From NCBI RefSeq assembly GCF_900220975.1, contig NZ_OBQD01000006.1, positions 124,001 through 188,000 on the forward strand: 64,000 nucleotides of DNA, read 5' to 3'. Under the pieces are notes generated by a model, which worked only from the letters and a program-made list of their open reading frames with translations, had not been told where the DNA came from and searched no databases. Made by a program: the position numbers and the translations under genes. Below are positions 18,536-28,507 of this stretch, piece by piece. This DNA comes from Rhizobium subbaraonis (GTDB lineage: Bacteria; Pseudomonadota; Alphaproteobacteria; Rhizobiales; Rhizobiaceae). Numbering within the stretch: the first letter of the stretch is position 1; each line of letters opens with the position of its first letter.

Positions 18536-19939
18536 ATGCCGATCGACCGCCGCACCCTCCTCAAAGGTTCAGCCTTGGCCGCGGCCGCCTACGGGGCAGG
18601 CTTGGTCCTGCCGCTCGCACGCCGCGCTGCTGCCGGCAGCCCGGTCGATCTCGTCGCCCATGACGGTAGCGCGCCGATCGACGGACAACATCTCACCGAG
18701 CGCACAATGTCCTACAGCTTGGGTGAAGCGGGCGATACGGGCGACGGCCTGCCGCCGGTATTGCGGATGCGCAAGGGCGAGGCGTTCGCCGCCCGTCTTG
18801 TCAACCGGCTGAAGGAGCCGACCACCGTTCATTGGCACGGTCTTCGCATCGAAAATGCCATGGACGGGGTGCCGGAAATGACGCAGCCCTACGTCTATCC
18901 CGGCGACACATTCGACTATCGCTTCACCCCGCCCGATGCCGGTACCTTCTGGTACCATCCGCACTGCAACACGCTGGAGCAGATGGGGCGCGGAATGACC
19001 GGCATGATCGTCGTGGAAAATCCGCTCGATCCGGTGTTCGACGCCGAGATCGTGCTGAATCTGCGTGACTTCAGGCTCGGCGGCGACGGCCAGTTCATCG
19101 AACAGTTCAAGCCCCGCGATGCTGCCAGAAGCGGCACCTACGGCACGGTACGCACCACAAACTGGCGCAGGGAGCCGGTCTACGACGCGCCGGCGGGCGG
19201 GCTCGTGCGCCTTCGCATCGCCGCCACGGACGTTACCCGCATCTACCGGCTGGGACTGGAGGGCGGCGCGGCAAAGGTCGTCGCACTCGACGGCAACCCG
19301 CTGGAAGCCCCCTTCCCGCTCGAGTTCCTCGACGTGGGCCCCGGCCAGCGCATGGAACTGGTCGTGCGCATGCCGGATGGCGAGGGGGAAACCGTCAGGC
19401 TCGTCAACGTGCGCGGCAGCACGCCCTGGACGGTCGCCGCGCTGCGTTCCACCGGTGCCAGCCGGAAGGGCGACCTCGGCGACGTCAAGCCCCTTCCCGC
19501 CAATGAGGTTCCGATCGCCGACCCGAAGGCGGAGATCATTCCGCTCGATTTCACCGCGACTGCCGAGCACGGCGCGCGCGCCAGCATCTGCGGTTCGCTC
19601 GGCTACACCTTCTGGGCGATCAATCGCGTCGCCTGGCCGGGCGACACGCCGGACCGGATCGCAGCGCTTGCCGACCTGAAACTCGGCAGGAGCTACATCT
19701 TCCGCATGGCGAACCGGACCCCGCACGCCCATCCCATCCACCTGCACGGCCTGAGCTTCCGCGCAGTCGCCTCCAACCAGCCACGGCTTCTTGGCCACCC
19801 GACGGACACAATCCTGCTGCAGCCCGACGAGACCGCCGACCTTGCATTCGTCGCCGACAATCCCGGCGAGTGGCTGCTCCATTGCCATATCATCGAACAC
19901 CAGAAGGCCGGGATGAGCAGCTATGTTCGCATAAGCTGA
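18536..19939 (+). CDS. Multicopper oxidase, Tat-exported
   Basis: A 467-residue periplasmic oxidase that couples one-electron oxidation of a substrate (metal ion or phenolic) to reduction of oxygen to water. The N-terminus is a twin-arginine signal (DRRTLLKGSALAAAAYGAG). All four copper motifs are present: VHWHG (near residue 100), FWYHPHCN (near 140), HPIHLHG (near 402) and HCHIIEHQKAGM (near 450), the last holding the type 1 copper Cys and the axial Met. The three cupredoxin domains are complete. It is short compared with CopA/CueO and lacks their Met-rich segment. ATG 18536 has GGAG 8 bases upstream. Copper tolerance is a possible role; no copper genes adjoin it. Confidence 0.92.
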   Translation: MPIDRRTLLKGSALAAAAYGAGLVLPLARRAAAGSPVDLVAHDGSAPIDGQHLTERTMSYSLGEAGDTGDGLPPVLRMRKGEAFAARLVNRLKEPTTVHWHGLRIENAMDGVPEMTQPYVYPGDTFDYRFTPPDAGTFWYHPHCNTLEQMGRGMTGMIVVENPLDPVFDAEIVLNLRDFRLGGDGQFIEQFKPRDAARSGTYGTVRTTNWRREPVYDAPAGGLVRLRIAATDVTRIYRLGLEGGAAKVVALDGNPLEAPFPLEFLDVGPGQRMELVVRMPDGEGETVRLVNVRGSTPWTVAALRSTGASRKGDLGDVKPLPANEVPIADPKAEIIPLDFTATAEHGARASICGSLGYTFWAINRVAWPGDTPDRIAALADLKLGRSYIFRMANRTPHAHPIHLHGLSFRAVASNQPRLLGHPTDTILLQPDETADLAFVADNPGEWLLHCHIIEHQKAGMSSYVRIS

Positions 19940-19958
19940 CACCCGCTGTCAGTTTTCG
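19934..19958 (+). terminator. Terminator overlapping the multicopper oxidase stop codon
   Basis: AAGCTGACA-CCCGC-TGTCAGTTT forms a stem of about 9 bp (one G-U) that includes the TGA stop, followed by TTCGATTGT. Confidence 0.65.
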
Positions 19959-20025
19959 ATTGTGGCGAAATGGTGGAGCGGTTAAACCATCCTGACGTGA
20001 ACCCGGCCGCATTCGAGCAAATTTG

Positions 20026-21177
20026 ATGCATATCATCGAGACCACCGCTGCACTGGCAGAAGCCTGCGCCCTGCTTGCCAAATCCGACTACATGACGATC
20101 GACACGGAATTTCTCCGCGAGACGACGTTCTGGCCGGAGCTCTGCCTGATCCAGATGGCCGGCCCGGAGACAGCGGTGATCGTCGATCCGATGGCAAAGG
20201 GGATCGACCTTGCGCCATTCTTCGCACTGATGGCCGATAGCAGCGTGGTCAAGGTTTTCCATGCCGCCCGGCAGGACCTGGAAATCATCTACAACCTCGG
20301 CAAGCTGATCCCGCATCCGATCTTCGACACGCAGGTCGCCGCCATGGTCTGCGGCTTCGGCGACAGCGTTTCCTACGACCAGCTGGTGCAGAAGACGAAG
20401 GGCGTGCAGATCGACAAGTCCTCGCGCTTTACCGACTGGAGCCGCCGGCCGCTGACGGACAAGCAGCTGGAATACGCCCTTGCCGACGTCACCCACCTGC
20501 GCGACGTCTACCAGTTCCTCAAGAGTAAGCTGGAACAAGAAGACCGCACGCTCTGGGTCACAGAGGAAATGGCGGTGCTGGAGGCTCCCGGCACCTATGA
20601 CATCCATCCGGACGATGCCTGGAAGCGGCTGAAGCTCAGGGTCAAGAAGCCGCTGGAGCTCGTCGTGCTGCAGAAGGTCGCCGCATGGCGCGAGCGCGAG
20701 GCCCGGTCGCGCAACGTGCCGCGATCGCGTATCCTGAAGGACGACACGATCTACGAGATCGCCCAGCAGCAGCCTGCGGACGCCGAGGCGCTTGGACGGC
20801 TGCGCACGATCCCGAAGGGCTGGGAGCGCTCGCAGTCGGGCTCCGCCCTTCTGGAGGCGATCAAGGAAGCGCTGGCAATTCCGAAGACGGACCTTCCAAA
20901 GCTGCCGCGCCAGCCGCACGTGCCGGAGGGCGCTGCGGCCGCCACCGAAATGCTGAAGGTGCTGCTCAAGCTCGTCGCCGAAAAGCAGGGGGTCGCCGCC
21001 AAGATCATCGCCAACAGCGACGATCTGGAAAAGATCGCCATCGATGGCGAAAGTGCCGACGTCGCCGCCCTGCACGGCTGGCGCCGCGAACTGTTCGGCA
21101 ACGTCGCGCTGGACCTGATCGGCGGCAAGGTGGCTCTGCGCTTCGTCAACCGGAAGATCGAAGCCGTAGAACTCTGA
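20026..21177 (+). CDS. rnd: Ribonuclease D
   Basis: A 3'-5' exoribonuclease of the DEDDy family that trims tRNA and other stable RNA ends; 383 residues. Exo I is IDTEFLRE (Asp26, Glu28), Exo II is FHAARQDLEII and Exo III is YALADVTHLRDVY, so the catalytic set is complete. An HRDC RNA-binding domain follows (LELVVLQKVAAWREREARSR, about residues 210-290) and a second helical domain fills the C-terminus. The start is ATG 20026; TTG 20023 immediately before it is in frame and would add one residue. The gene is separated from the upstream oxidase by a terminator. Confidence 0.95.
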   Translation: MHIIETTAALAEACALLAKSDYMTIDTEFLRETTFWPELCLIQMAGPETAVIVDPMAKGIDLAPFFALMADSSVVKVFHAARQDLEIIYNLGKLIPHPIFDTQVAAMVCGFGDSVSYDQLVQKTKGVQIDKSSRFTDWSRRPLTDKQLEYALADVTHLRDVYQFLKSKLEQEDRTLWVTEEMAVLEAPGTYDIHPDDAWKRLKLRVKKPLELVVLQKVAAWREREARSRNVPRSRILKDDTIYEIAQQQPADAEALGRLRTIPKGWERSQSGSALLEAIKEALAIPKTDLPKLPRQPHVPEGAAAATEMLKVLLKLVAEKQGVAAKIIANSDDLEKIAIDGESADVAALHGWRRELFGNVALDLIGGKVALRFVNRKIEAVEL

Positions 21178-21178
21178 A

Positions 21179-21203
21179 CCGGCCGAGCTGCACGGGCCGG
21201 CTT
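21179..21203 (+). terminator. Possible terminator of rnd
   Basis: CCGGCC-GAGCTGCACG-GGCCGG directly after the rnd stop gives a 6-bp stem followed by CTTTC; the T run is short. Confidence 0.45.
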
Positions 21204-21357
21204 TCACAACACCCGAAGGCGGCCTCCGAAAGGACAGATATCGTGCTTGGCGCAGGTCGCGTTGCGATGTTCGCGCACACGCACTTGCAGCGTTCCGCGC
21301 ATGTGCGGATTGCGAATGCCGGGCAGCTTTTTCCGTAACATTCTATAGAATGGGGTT

Positions 21358-21858
21358 ATGGCCATTGCCGAACCCTTCACGATTTCGACTATCGCGCTGC
21401 CTGATGGCGGACGCATCGGAATCAGCCACATTCCCGGACGCAGCGGTGCTCCCGACAACGACATCGCAGCCATCGCCGAATGGGGCGCTGCCGCTGTCGT
21501 CTCCATGACGGACCTGGCGGAAATGCAGGCGTGCGACTGCGAGGACCTGGGTGACCGGCTCTCCGGGCGGTCGATCGCATGGTTTCACGTCCCCGTCCGC
21601 GATCTCGGCGGACCGGGCGCTGCAAGCCTTGAGAAATGGGCAGGCATCGCGCCCGCGCTGCACGCGATCCTGGATGAGGGTGGCGCCGTTCTCGTTCACT
21701 GCCATGGCGGGCATGGGCGCGCCGGAATGGCGGCCCTTCGGCTCCTCGTCGAGCGCGGCTGGCCGCCGGAGCAGGCGCTTCGGCACATCCGGTCGGTGCG
21801 GCCCGGCGCGGTGCAGACCGAACGCCAGTATCGCTGGGCGGCATCTGCGGCGCGCTAG
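21358..21858 (+). CDS. Protein-tyrosine/dual-specificity phosphatase
   Basis: A 166-residue cytoplasmic phosphatase. The CX5R phosphate-binding loop is HCHGGHGRAGM with nucleophile Cys115 and Arg121. A likely general acid is Asp82 in VPVRDLGGPG, at the usual distance before the loop. The N-terminal part (ISHIPGRSG) and the segment AAAVVSMTDLAEM resemble cyclin-dependent-kinase-inhibitor-3/DSP-type phosphatases. Most bacterial relatives of this size are uncharacterised; the substrate could be a phosphoprotein or a small phosphorylated molecule. ATG 21358 follows GGGGTT closely. The gene is isolated between rnd and an exported esterase-like gene. Confidence 0.82.
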   Translation: MAIAEPFTISTIALPDGGRIGISHIPGRSGAPDNDIAAIAEWGAAAVVSMTDLAEMQACDCEDLGDRLSGRSIAWFHVPVRDLGGPGAASLEKWAGIAPALHAILDEGGAVLVHCHGGHGRAGMAALRLLVERGWPPEQALRHIRSVRPGAVQTERQYRWAASAAR

Positions 21859-22026
21859 CCGGCGCCTGACCGCAGGGAGCGCCACACAGATCGGCAGATG
21901 GTTCCGGAAAAAAGCAGCCGGAGCGACCGCCGTGGACGGTCACCAAACCTTCAAGCAACTGTCAAGCACCGGTCACAGCCGGTTCCTATCGACTGGTCGC
22001 GTAGTGCAAACCCATGGGGATGTTTG

Positions 22027-23385
22027 ATGACCAAATTCTTGCTCACCACCGCCGCCGTAGCCCTCGTGATGTGCGGACAGGCCTCCGCCGAGGAGAAGGC
22101 CTTCACGGCCACGCTCAAGGCGCACGCGATCCTGCCGGCGAACACCATCATCGCGGCACCTGGCGATGCCGCCGACTACCTGAAGACGTCGGGCAAGTTC
22201 ACCACCGCTGACCGCAAGCGCGCCGAAGGCCTAGGCACGGTGCCCGGCAAGGATGGCGTGCGCACCACCGGCCTCTCGCTGCCCTTCGACGGCCAGCCCA
22301 TGCAGGGCTTCTCCGGGATCAAGACCATGGAGGACGGCACGTTCTGGTCGCTCTCCGACAACGGTTTCGGCGCCAAGCTCAACTCCACCGACGCTATGCT
22401 GATGCTGCACAACGTGCGTTTCGACTGGGAGAACGGCAAGGTGGAACCGGTCCGGACCGTCTTCCTCTCCGATCCGGACCGCAAGGCGCCGTTCCCGATC
22501 GTCATGGAGGGGGCGGCCACCCGTTATCTCACCGGTGCCGACTTCGACCTCGAATCGATCCAGCCGGTCGCAGACGGCTTCTGGATAGGCGAGGAGTTCG
22601 GTCCCTACATCCTGAAGTTCGACCGCGACGGCAAGCTGACCGACGTCGTCGCCACCGCGGTTGACGGAAAGCCGGTCATGTCGCCCGACAATCCGACGCT
22701 GACGCTGCAGGCCGATCCCTCGAAGCCGACGCCGGCGTTCAACCTGAAGCGTTCCGGCGGCTATGAGGGGCTCGCCATGTCGAAGGACGGCAGCAAGCTC
22801 TATGGACTTCTCGAGGGCCCGCTGTGGACCGATAGCGAAACCACCGAGCAGGCAGAGGGTCGCCCGGCGTTGCGCATTGTCGAATTCGACGTCGCGACGA
22901 AGACGTGGACCGGCCGCAGCTGGCTCTATCCGCTCGCGGAAGGCGGCGAGGCGATCGGCGACTTCAACATGCTGGACGACAAGACCGCGCTGGTGATCGA
23001 ACGCGACAACGGCGCCGGCACGGTGGACAAGGCCTGCGCCGACCCAAAGGATCCGAAGGCGGACTGCTTCGCCGTTCCATCCAAGGTGAAGCGGATCTAC
23101 AAGATCGAGATGACCGATGAGAATGTCGGCAAGGCCGTCCGCAAGATCGGCTACATCGACCTCCTCAAGATCGCGGACCCCGAGAACAAGAAGCGCCAGG
23201 GCGGCGGCGACGGCTATTACGACATGCCGTTCCTGACGATCGAGAACGTCGACCGGGTGGACGAGACCCACATCGTCGTCGGCAACGACAACAACCTGCC
23301 GTTCTCCGCCGGTCGCGCGCTCGACAAGGCCGACGACAACGAGTTCGTGCTTCTGGAAGTGGGCGAATTCCTGAAGGCGGAGTGA
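22027..23385 (+). CDS. Exported esterase-like activity of phytase family protein
   Basis: A 452-residue protein of the phytase-like (PF13449-type) family, a beta-propeller fold. It starts at ATG 22027 with GGGGA 6 bases upstream. A signal peptide is clear (MTKFLLTTAAVALVMCGQASA, cleaved at about residue 21). Family features include FSGIKTMEDGTFWSLSDNGF, FDLESIQPVADGFWIGEEFG, GGYEGLAMSKDGSKLYGLLE and, near the end, VVGNDNNLPFS. Relatives are annotated as phytase-esterases, but activity on phytate is not established for most. The location is presumably periplasmic. It ends at a strong hairpin facing the convergent minus-strand operon. Confidence 0.87.
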   Translation: MTKFLLTTAAVALVMCGQASAEEKAFTATLKAHAILPANTIIAAPGDAADYLKTSGKFTTADRKRAEGLGTVPGKDGVRTTGLSLPFDGQPMQGFSGIKTMEDGTFWSLSDNGFGAKLNSTDAMLMLHNVRFDWENGKVEPVRTVFLSDPDRKAPFPIVMEGAATRYLTGADFDLESIQPVADGFWIGEEFGPYILKFDRDGKLTDVVATAVDGKPVMSPDNPTLTLQADPSKPTPAFNLKRSGGYEGLAMSKDGSKLYGLLEGPLWTDSETTEQAEGRPALRIVEFDVATKTWTGRSWLYPLAEGGEAIGDFNMLDDKTALVIERDNGAGTVDKACADPKDPKADCFAVPSKVKRIYKIEMTDENVGKAVRKIGYIDLLKIADPENKKRQGGGDGYYDMPFLTIENVDRVDETHIVVGNDNNLPFSAGRALDKADDNEFVLLEVGEFLKAE

Positions 23386-23391
23386 TACCTG

Positions 23392-23421
23392 TGCGCCGCC
23401 GCCGCAACCGGCGGCGGCGCA
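23392..23421. terminator. Strong GC hairpin between convergent genes
   Basis: TGCGCCGCCGCCG-CAAC-CGGCGGCGGCGCA is a perfect 13-bp stem with a 4-base loop, 7 bases after the phytase-like stop and about 20 bases beyond the end of the minus-strand operon. There is no T run on either side, but it is very stable and well placed for both transcripts. Confidence 0.65.
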
Positions 23422-23443
23422 TCAACAAACAAGTTCGGAAGAA

Positions 23444-23995
23444 CTAGAGCGGCGGCTGAAAGCCGTAGTCTCCATTCTGATCCCGATCGAACGCGCCAAG
23501 TTCCTTGAGGCACGCCGGCCGCCTTTCCGGGATCGCGACAGGTTCCATCGAGCCGTCCGACAGAATTTTGGAGATCGTCGCGTCGAATAGTGGCTGTATT
23601 TCTCCGCTTTCCACCACACGGTAGCTGCCAAAGCGATCGAATATAAGGATTGCTCCTTCTGCAATCCTGCAAAAAGCCAACCGCCCTGCCCCACCGGAAT
23701 CAAGGTCAAGTTCGCTAGCGAACTCAGCTCCATCGGCGCTACGCACCGTCAGGATACGTTTGTACTCGGCGAGAAAGGGATGAACCGCGTAGCGCTCGAG
23801 CCGAAATGTACGTCCCTCGATGACGACTTGAGAGGTATCGACCAGCGGGTAATCGCCAGCCTCCATACGTCGCATCTCCAGCATCCCGCCGATGATGAAC
23901 ACCGCTGAGATAAAAATGAACGCCAGAACGAAGAAGGATATGATAAGGACCAACGCGCTGTTGACCGCCCTCAGCATCCTCCAAACCGTCTTCAT
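23444..23995 (-). CDS. Membrane-anchored protein of unknown function
   Basis: A 183-residue protein that I do not recognise. The N-terminus has one strong transmembrane helix (ALVLIISFFVLAFIFISAVF, about residues 14-36); the rest is soluble and probably periplasmic, with beta-rich segments such as QVVIEGRTFRLERYAVHP and GAILIFDRFGSYRVVE. Its ATG (23995-23993) overlaps the ppx stop codon as ATGA, so it is the last gene of the hdaA-ppk-ppx operon by translational coupling. Its base composition is visibly less GC-rich than its neighbours, hinting at later acquisition or relaxed selection. Confidence 0.7.
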   Translation of the reverse strand: MKTVWRMLRAVNSALVLIISFFVLAFIFISAVFIIGGMLEMRRMEAGDYPLVDTSQVVIEGRTFRLERYAVHPFLAEYKRILTVRSADGAEFASELDLDSGGAGRLAFCRIAEGAILIFDRFGSYRVVESGEIQPLFDATISKILSDGSMEPVAIPERRPACLKELGAFDRDQNGDYGFQPPL

Positions 23996-25512
23996 TCGAA
24001 GCGGAACGCGATCCGCTTTCCCGTCAGTTTTGCCAGCTGTTGCAGGCGGCCCTCGAGGCGCTCGCCGGCAAAATCGGCATATTGATGCGGCACAACGAAA
24101 TCGAGGTCGACATCTTCCGCCTGCGACGGGCGGATGGAGAGGTTGCGCACCACGCCGGGCATAGAGGCGGAGAAGAGGTAGACGACACGCAGAAGGCCAC
24201 CGAGCAGCTTGGCGAGCATCAGCATCCGCGGCGTTGCGATCGCCGCCAGCGGACCGGAGGCGCCGTCGTCATAGAGCCCCTCGAAACGATAGTAGTTGGC
24301 AAGGGCGATATAGGCACGGCCGGAATGGGTGATGCCGGTGAAGGTGCCGTGCGCAATGATGTTGAGCGCCTGCAGGCCACGGTAGTCCGGGTGGGCGCGC
24401 CAGCTGATGTCGGCGAGAAGGCAGGCGGCCTGGCGGTATCGCGCCTCCTGGTCGGTCTCCTCGATGCCGAAATGCGGCATGGCCTGGCCGGTCCAGTCGG
24501 CAAGCTCGCGGGCGTGCTCGGGCGAACGGGCACGCAGGATCGCCAGTTCCTCGGCCGCGGCCAAGAGCGGATCACGCTGCTTTTCCTGTTCCGGCAGCAG
24601 CGAGTAGAGATAGCCCTCGCGCACGCCCTGCGACGAAAACGAGACTCTGGCGGGCCGCATCAGCGCGATCGCCTCCTGCATGGCCACGGCGCCGAAGGGC
24701 AGAAGGTTGCGGCGGTTCTTGGAGATGGTGGCGTAGGCGGGATCCTTCGTGTCCTTGCTGGTGACGACGTAGGTAAGGAAGTCCATCGCCTCGTCGAAGG
24801 AAACCTCGTAGCCCTGCATCATGTGCAGCGGATAGTTCTTCACCTCCATGTGCAGCTTGGCGATCGAGCGCCAGGTGCCGCCGACCGCATAGAAGGTACG
24901 TCCCTGCCCGCGCTTGAGCAGGCCGGCGGTCTTCAGATGCTTGCGGGCGATGATGCGCGCCTGGGCGACGGACCCTGCGGAGGCTTCCGACAGGCGGATG
25001 CCGCCCAGCGGCAGGGTCAGTCCGTTCCCGATCGCATCGCCTGCGACGTCCACGAGCTCCAGCGAGCCGCCGCCAAGGTCGCCGACGATGCCGTCAGGAT
25101 CATGGAAGCCGCTGATGATGCCGAGCGCGGAAAAATAGGCCTCCTCGTCGCCGGAGAGCACCCGAACCTTGTGCTCGAGGATTTCCTCGGCGCGCGCGAT
25201 GAAATCCGGGCCGTTCTCCGCCTCCCGTGCGGCGGCGGTCGCAAGCGCATACATGCGGTTGGCGCGGGCCTGATGGGAAAGTGCCTTGAAACGATGAAGC
25301 GCCGTCAGCGCGCGCTCCACGCTCGCATCGTCCATGCGACCGGTCTTGGCCAGCCCCTTGCCGAGCCCGCACATGACCTTCTCGTTGAAGAGAATGGCAG
25401 GCGCCCGGATCATCCCTTCGTAAATGACGAGACGAATGGAGTTCGACCCGATATCGACGACGGATACCGGGGCGATGCCGGGCAGGCGCCCCTGCGCTTC
25501 AGATTCAACCAT
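23992..25512 (-). CDS. ppx: Exopolyphosphatase (Ppx/GppA family)
   Basis: Hydrolyses terminal phosphates from inorganic polyphosphate, and in some members pppGpp; cytoplasmic, 506 residues. The ASKHA nucleotide/phosphate-binding loops are visible: VVDIGSNSIRLVIYEG (about residues 16-32) and VGDLGGGSLELVDV (about 142-156), with catalytic-type acidic SGDEEAYFS just before. The C-terminal half is a helical HD-like domain (LLADISWRAHPDYRGLQALN). The start ATG 25512 is 12 bases after ppk. The pairing with ppk supports polyphosphate as substrate; GppA activity cannot be excluded. Confidence 0.93.
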   Translation of the reverse strand: MVESEAQGRLPGIAPVSVVDIGSNSIRLVIYEGMIRAPAILFNEKVMCGLGKGLAKTGRMDDASVERALTALHRFKALSHQARANRMYALATAAAREAENGPDFIARAEEILEHKVRVLSGDEEAYFSALGIISGFHDPDGIVGDLGGGSLELVDVAGDAIGNGLTLPLGGIRLSEASAGSVAQARIIARKHLKTAGLLKRGQGRTFYAVGGTWRSIAKLHMEVKNYPLHMMQGYEVSFDEAMDFLTYVVTSKDTKDPAYATISKNRRNLLPFGAVAMQEAIALMRPARVSFSSQGVREGYLYSLLPEQEKQRDPLLAAAEELAILRARSPEHARELADWTGQAMPHFGIEETDQEARYRQAACLLADISWRAHPDYRGLQALNIIAHGTFTGITHSGRAYIALANYYRFEGLYDDGASGPLAAIATPRMLMLAKLLGGLLRVVYLFSASMPGVVRNLSIRPSQAEDVDLDFVVPHQYADFAGERLEGRLQQLAKLTGKRIAFRFE

Positions 25513-25524
25513 GCAAATCCAATA

Positions 25525-27735
25525 TTACCGTTTGCGCTGGCTCTTCCAGCCGGCGATCGCCTTGGGCGCGCTCGACTTAAGGGCCTCCCCTCGCCCGGAC
25601 AGGCTGGGGTTGGTCATGAAATAGTGCTGCGCATTGAACGGCTCGGTCCCTTGCGGCACCTGCATGCGCCGCGAAGTTCCATCCGGAAGGATCTCATAGC
25701 TCTGCTGGTTATCGATCAGATTGCCCAGCATGATCTGCGATAGAACCTGTTCATGCACAGTGCGGTTGGTCAACGGAACCAGCGTTTCGACGCGCCGGTC
25801 CAGGTTACGCGGCATCATGTCCGCCGAGCCTATATAGACGAGCGCCTTCTCCGAGGGAAGCCCGTGACCATTGCCGAAACAGAAGATGCGGGAATGCTCC
25901 AGGAAACGGCCGACGATGGACTTGACTCGGATGTTGTCCGACAGGCCGGCAACCTGCGGACGCAGGCAGCAGATGCCGCGCACAACAAGATCGACCTCGA
26001 CGCCGGCCTGGCTGGCGCGATAGAGCGCGTCAATGATCTCGGGATCGACGAGCGAGTTCATCTTCATCCAGATCGCCGCCGGCGCGCCGTTGCGGGCATG
26101 CTCGATCTCGTTTTCGATGTTGCGCAGGATGCGCGGACGCAAGGTATGCGGCGAAATCGCAATCTGCATGTCGGCTTCGGGCTCGCCGTAGCCGGTGATG
26201 AAGTTGAAGATGTTCGCCATGTCGTGGGCGATCAACGGGTTGCAGGTGAAGAAGGACAGGTCGGTGTAGATCTTCGCCGTAACGGGATGGTAGTTGCCGG
26301 TGCCGAGATGGCAGTAGCTGCGCAGCCTGCCCTCCTCGCGGCGGACTACGAGCGACATCTTTGCGTGCGTCTTCAATTCGATGAAGCCGAAGACAACCTG
26401 CACGCCGGCGCGTTCCAGGTCGCGCGCCCAGCGGATGTTGGCCTCTTCGTCGAAGCGCGCCTTGAGCTCGACCAGTGCCGTCACCGACTTGCCGGCCTCG
26501 GCGGCGTCGATCAGCGCGCGTACGATCGGGCTGTCGTTGGAGGTGCGGTAGAGCGTCTGCTTTATCGCCACGACCTCAGGATCGCGCGCAGCCTGGAGAA
26601 GAAACTGAACCACCACGTCGAAGGATTCGTACGGGTGGTGGACGACCATGTCCTTTTCGCGGATGGCTGCGAAGCAGTCGCCGGCGTGCTCGCGGACGCG
26701 CTCGGGAAATCGCGCGTTGTAGGGCTCGAAGCGCAGGTCGTTGCGCGGGGCCTTGGTGATCTCCGAAAGCGTGTTGAGCGCCAGCAGACCCGGCAGGACG
26801 GCGACGCGGTTTTCAGGCACGCCGAGTTCGTTCACGACGAAATGGCGAAGCGATTCCGGCATTTCGGAATCGGTCTCGATGCGAATCACCGAACCGCGGC
26901 GCCGGCGCTTCAGCGCAGTTTCGAAGAAGCGGACGAGATCCTCGGCCTCTTCCTCCACCTCGATATCGCTGTCGCGGATGATGCGGAACGTGCCGGAGCC
27001 CTGAACCTCGTAGCCGGGGAACAGCCTGTCGATGAACAGGCTGACAGCGTCTTCCAGGGTGATGTAGCGAATGACCGCGCCGTCATCCGGCAGCCGGACG
27101 AAGCGGTCCAGTGCCGGCGGCAGACGCAGCAGCGCCGTCATCGGCTCACGATCGCGCTTGTGGATCAGCTGCAGCCCCATCGAGAAGCCGAGGTTGGGGA
27201 TGAAGGGGAAAGGGTGCGCGGGATCGATGGAAAGCGGCGTCAGCACCGGGAAGATCGACTGCTCGAACTCCTGGGCGAGCCAGCTCCGGTCATCGCCCTT
27301 CAGGCCGGAGGGCCGGATAATGACGATGTCTTCCTTGGCGAGATACTGCTGCAGCACGGCGAGCGAAGCCTGCTGCTCCATCTGAAGGTTGTCGATTTCC
27401 TTCAGGATACCGTCAAGTTGCTCGGCCGAAGTCTTGCCGTCCGGGCTGCGAATGGCAATCCCCTGGCGAACCTGCCCTTCCAGACCGGCAACGCGGACCA
27501 TGAAGAACTCGTCGAGGTTTGCCGCCGAGATCGACAGAAAGCGCACGCGCTCGAGCAGCGGATGGGCGGTGTTGAGGGTCTCCTCGAGAACGCGGCGATT
27601 GAACTGAAGCCAGGAAAACTCTCGGTTCACGAACCGTTCGGGGCTTTTCATCAACTCCGCGAGAGCCAGCGCATCATCCAACTGCTGCGGCTGTTCTGCG
27701 CTCTCGTTCTTCGTCGGTACTGCATCCATGTCCAT
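25525..27735 (-). CDS. ppk: Polyphosphate kinase 1
   Basis: Synthesises inorganic polyphosphate from ATP; 736 residues, four domains. The N-terminal domain starts at about residue 30 ([20 protein letters not shown]). The two catalytic histidines are His476 in [10 protein letters not shown], equivalent to E. coli His435, and His614 in [10 protein letters not shown], equivalent to His592. The phosphate-gripping arginines lie in [18 protein letters not shown] 27735 is preferred, with GGGGCGG upstream; a TTG at 27798 would extend the protein into the end of hdaA. It sits between hdaA and ppx, all on the minus strand. Confidence 0.96.
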   Translation of the reverse strand: MDMDAVPTKNESAEQPQQLDDALALAELMKSPERFVNREFSWLQFNRRVLEETLNTAHPLLERVRFLSISAANLDEFFMVRVAGLEGQVRQGIAIRSPDGKTSAEQLDGILKEIDNLQMEQQASLAVLQQYLAKEDIVIIRPSGLKGDDRSWLAQEFEQSIFPVLTPLSIDPAHPFPFIPNLGFSMGLQLIHKRDREPMTALLRLPPALDRFVRLPDDGAVIRYITLEDAVSLFIDRLFPGYEVQGSGTFRIIRDSDIEVEEEAEDLVRFFETALKRRRRGSVIRIETDSEMPESLRHFVVNELGVPENRVAVLPGLLALNTLSEITKAPRNDLRFEPYNARFPERVREHAGDCFAAIREKDMVVHHPYESFDVVVQFLLQAARDPEVVAIKQTLYRTSNDSPIVRALIDAAEAGKSVTALVELKARFDEEANIRWARDLERAGVQVVFGFIELKTHAKMSLVVRREEGRLRSYCHLGTGNYHPVTAKIYTDLSFFTCNPLIAHDMANIFNFITGYGEPEADMQIAISPHTLRPRILRNIENEIEHARNGAPAAIWMKMNSLVDPEIIDALYRASQAGVEVDLVVRGICCLRPQVAGLSDNIRVKSIVGRFLEHSRIFCFGNGHGLPSEKALVYIGSADMMPRNLDRRVETLVPLTNRTVHEQVLSQIMLGNLIDNQQSYEILPDGTSRRMQVPQGTEPFNAQHYFMTNPSLSGRGEALKSSAPKAIAGWKSQRKR

Positions 27736-27794
27736 AACCGCCCCGTTGTTTTTGTTCAGGCTGTTAGCGCAGTTTGACGACGGTTCTATGACAG

Positions 27795-28496
27795 TCAATC
27801 CCCGAGGTCGGAGCTATCTCCCTCGGCCATCTGCCCGAGCACCTCCTGGGCGAGCGCCCGCGTGATGCGGCTGCCGCGCGCCAGCGCCAACCTGTCAAGG
27901 CGATCCACGACCTTTTGCGCGGCATCGAGGGAGCGTTCCATCCGCGCGACCATGTAGGCGACGAGGCGGTCGTCCACGAAAAGCTGGCGATCGGCGAAGA
28001 GCTTCACGATCACCTGCGACAGAAGCTCGTCGTCAGGCTCGCCGATCTCCACCACCGTCGCGGCCTTGAGACGCGAACGCAGGTCCGGCAGCTCGACCGG
28101 CCAGGACATCGGCCACAGGCGCGAGGTCATCAGAAGCGTGTTGCCGTTCTGGCGGACATTGTTGATGACGTGGAAGAGCGAGCGGTCGTCGAAGCCGCAG
28201 CGGTCCGCGTCCTCGAACAATACGGGGCCTGCGGCCGCCATCTCTTCCGCACCCTCGCCTTCCCGCGGACGGATTTCGGCAGCGCCCGAGCGCTCCCGCC
28301 AGATCGAGGCGAGATGCGTCTTGCCCGAACCGATCGGCCCGGCAAGGATCACCACCGGCGACGGCCAGTTCGGCCAGGCGTCCACGACCGAGACGGCGGC
28401 GCTCAAGGGATCGGATATCAGCAGGTCGTCGCGACCTGACGAGGGAACGTGCTGGAACTCCAGCGGTAGCTGTTCTGCGGGTTTGGGCGATTTCAT
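27795..28496 (-). CDS. hdaA: DnaA-related regulatory ATPase HdaA
   Basis: A 233-residue protein containing the AAA+ part of DnaA but not its DNA-binding domain. Walker A is GPIGSGKTH (residues 53-61) and Walker B is VLFEDAD (92-98). A PCNA/clamp-binding-like QLPLEF motif lies at residues 9-14, as in Hda proteins that bind the beta sliding clamp. Hda stimulates ATP hydrolysis by DnaA after replication starts, preventing re-initiation (RIDA). The start ATG 28496 is 11 bases after the AI-2E transporter gene, and ppk follows at 59 bases, so the genes are likely one operon. Linking replication control with polyphosphate metabolism is a common rhizobial arrangement. Confidence 0.9.
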   Translation of the reverse strand: MKSPKPAEQLPLEFQHVPSSGRDDLLISDPLSAAVSVVDAWPNWPSPVVILAGPIGSGKTHLASIWRERSGAAEIRPREGEGAEEMAAAGPVLFEDADRCGFDDRSLFHVINNVRQNGNTLLMTSRLWPMSWPVELPDLRSRLKAATVVEIGEPDDELLSQVIVKLFADRQLFVDDRLVAYMVARMERSLDAAQKVVDRLDRLALARGSRITRALAQEVLGQMAEGDSSDLGD

Positions 28497-28507
28497 GCGA
28501 TACTCGG

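Noticed and set aside
19965-20005. tRNA-like stretch (GTGGCGAAATGGTGGAGCGGTTAAA)
   Set aside because: Resembles the D-arm start of a tRNA-Leu or tRNA-Ser, but no anticodon arm, T-arm or acceptor pairing follows before the rnd start.
23444-25512. pppGpp phosphatase (GppA) naming for the Ppx-type gene
   Set aside because: The family cannot be split by motif alone, and adjacency to ppk favours Ppx.
25753-27777. Long plus-strand open frame across ppk
   Set aside because: Antisense to ppk; composition bias only.
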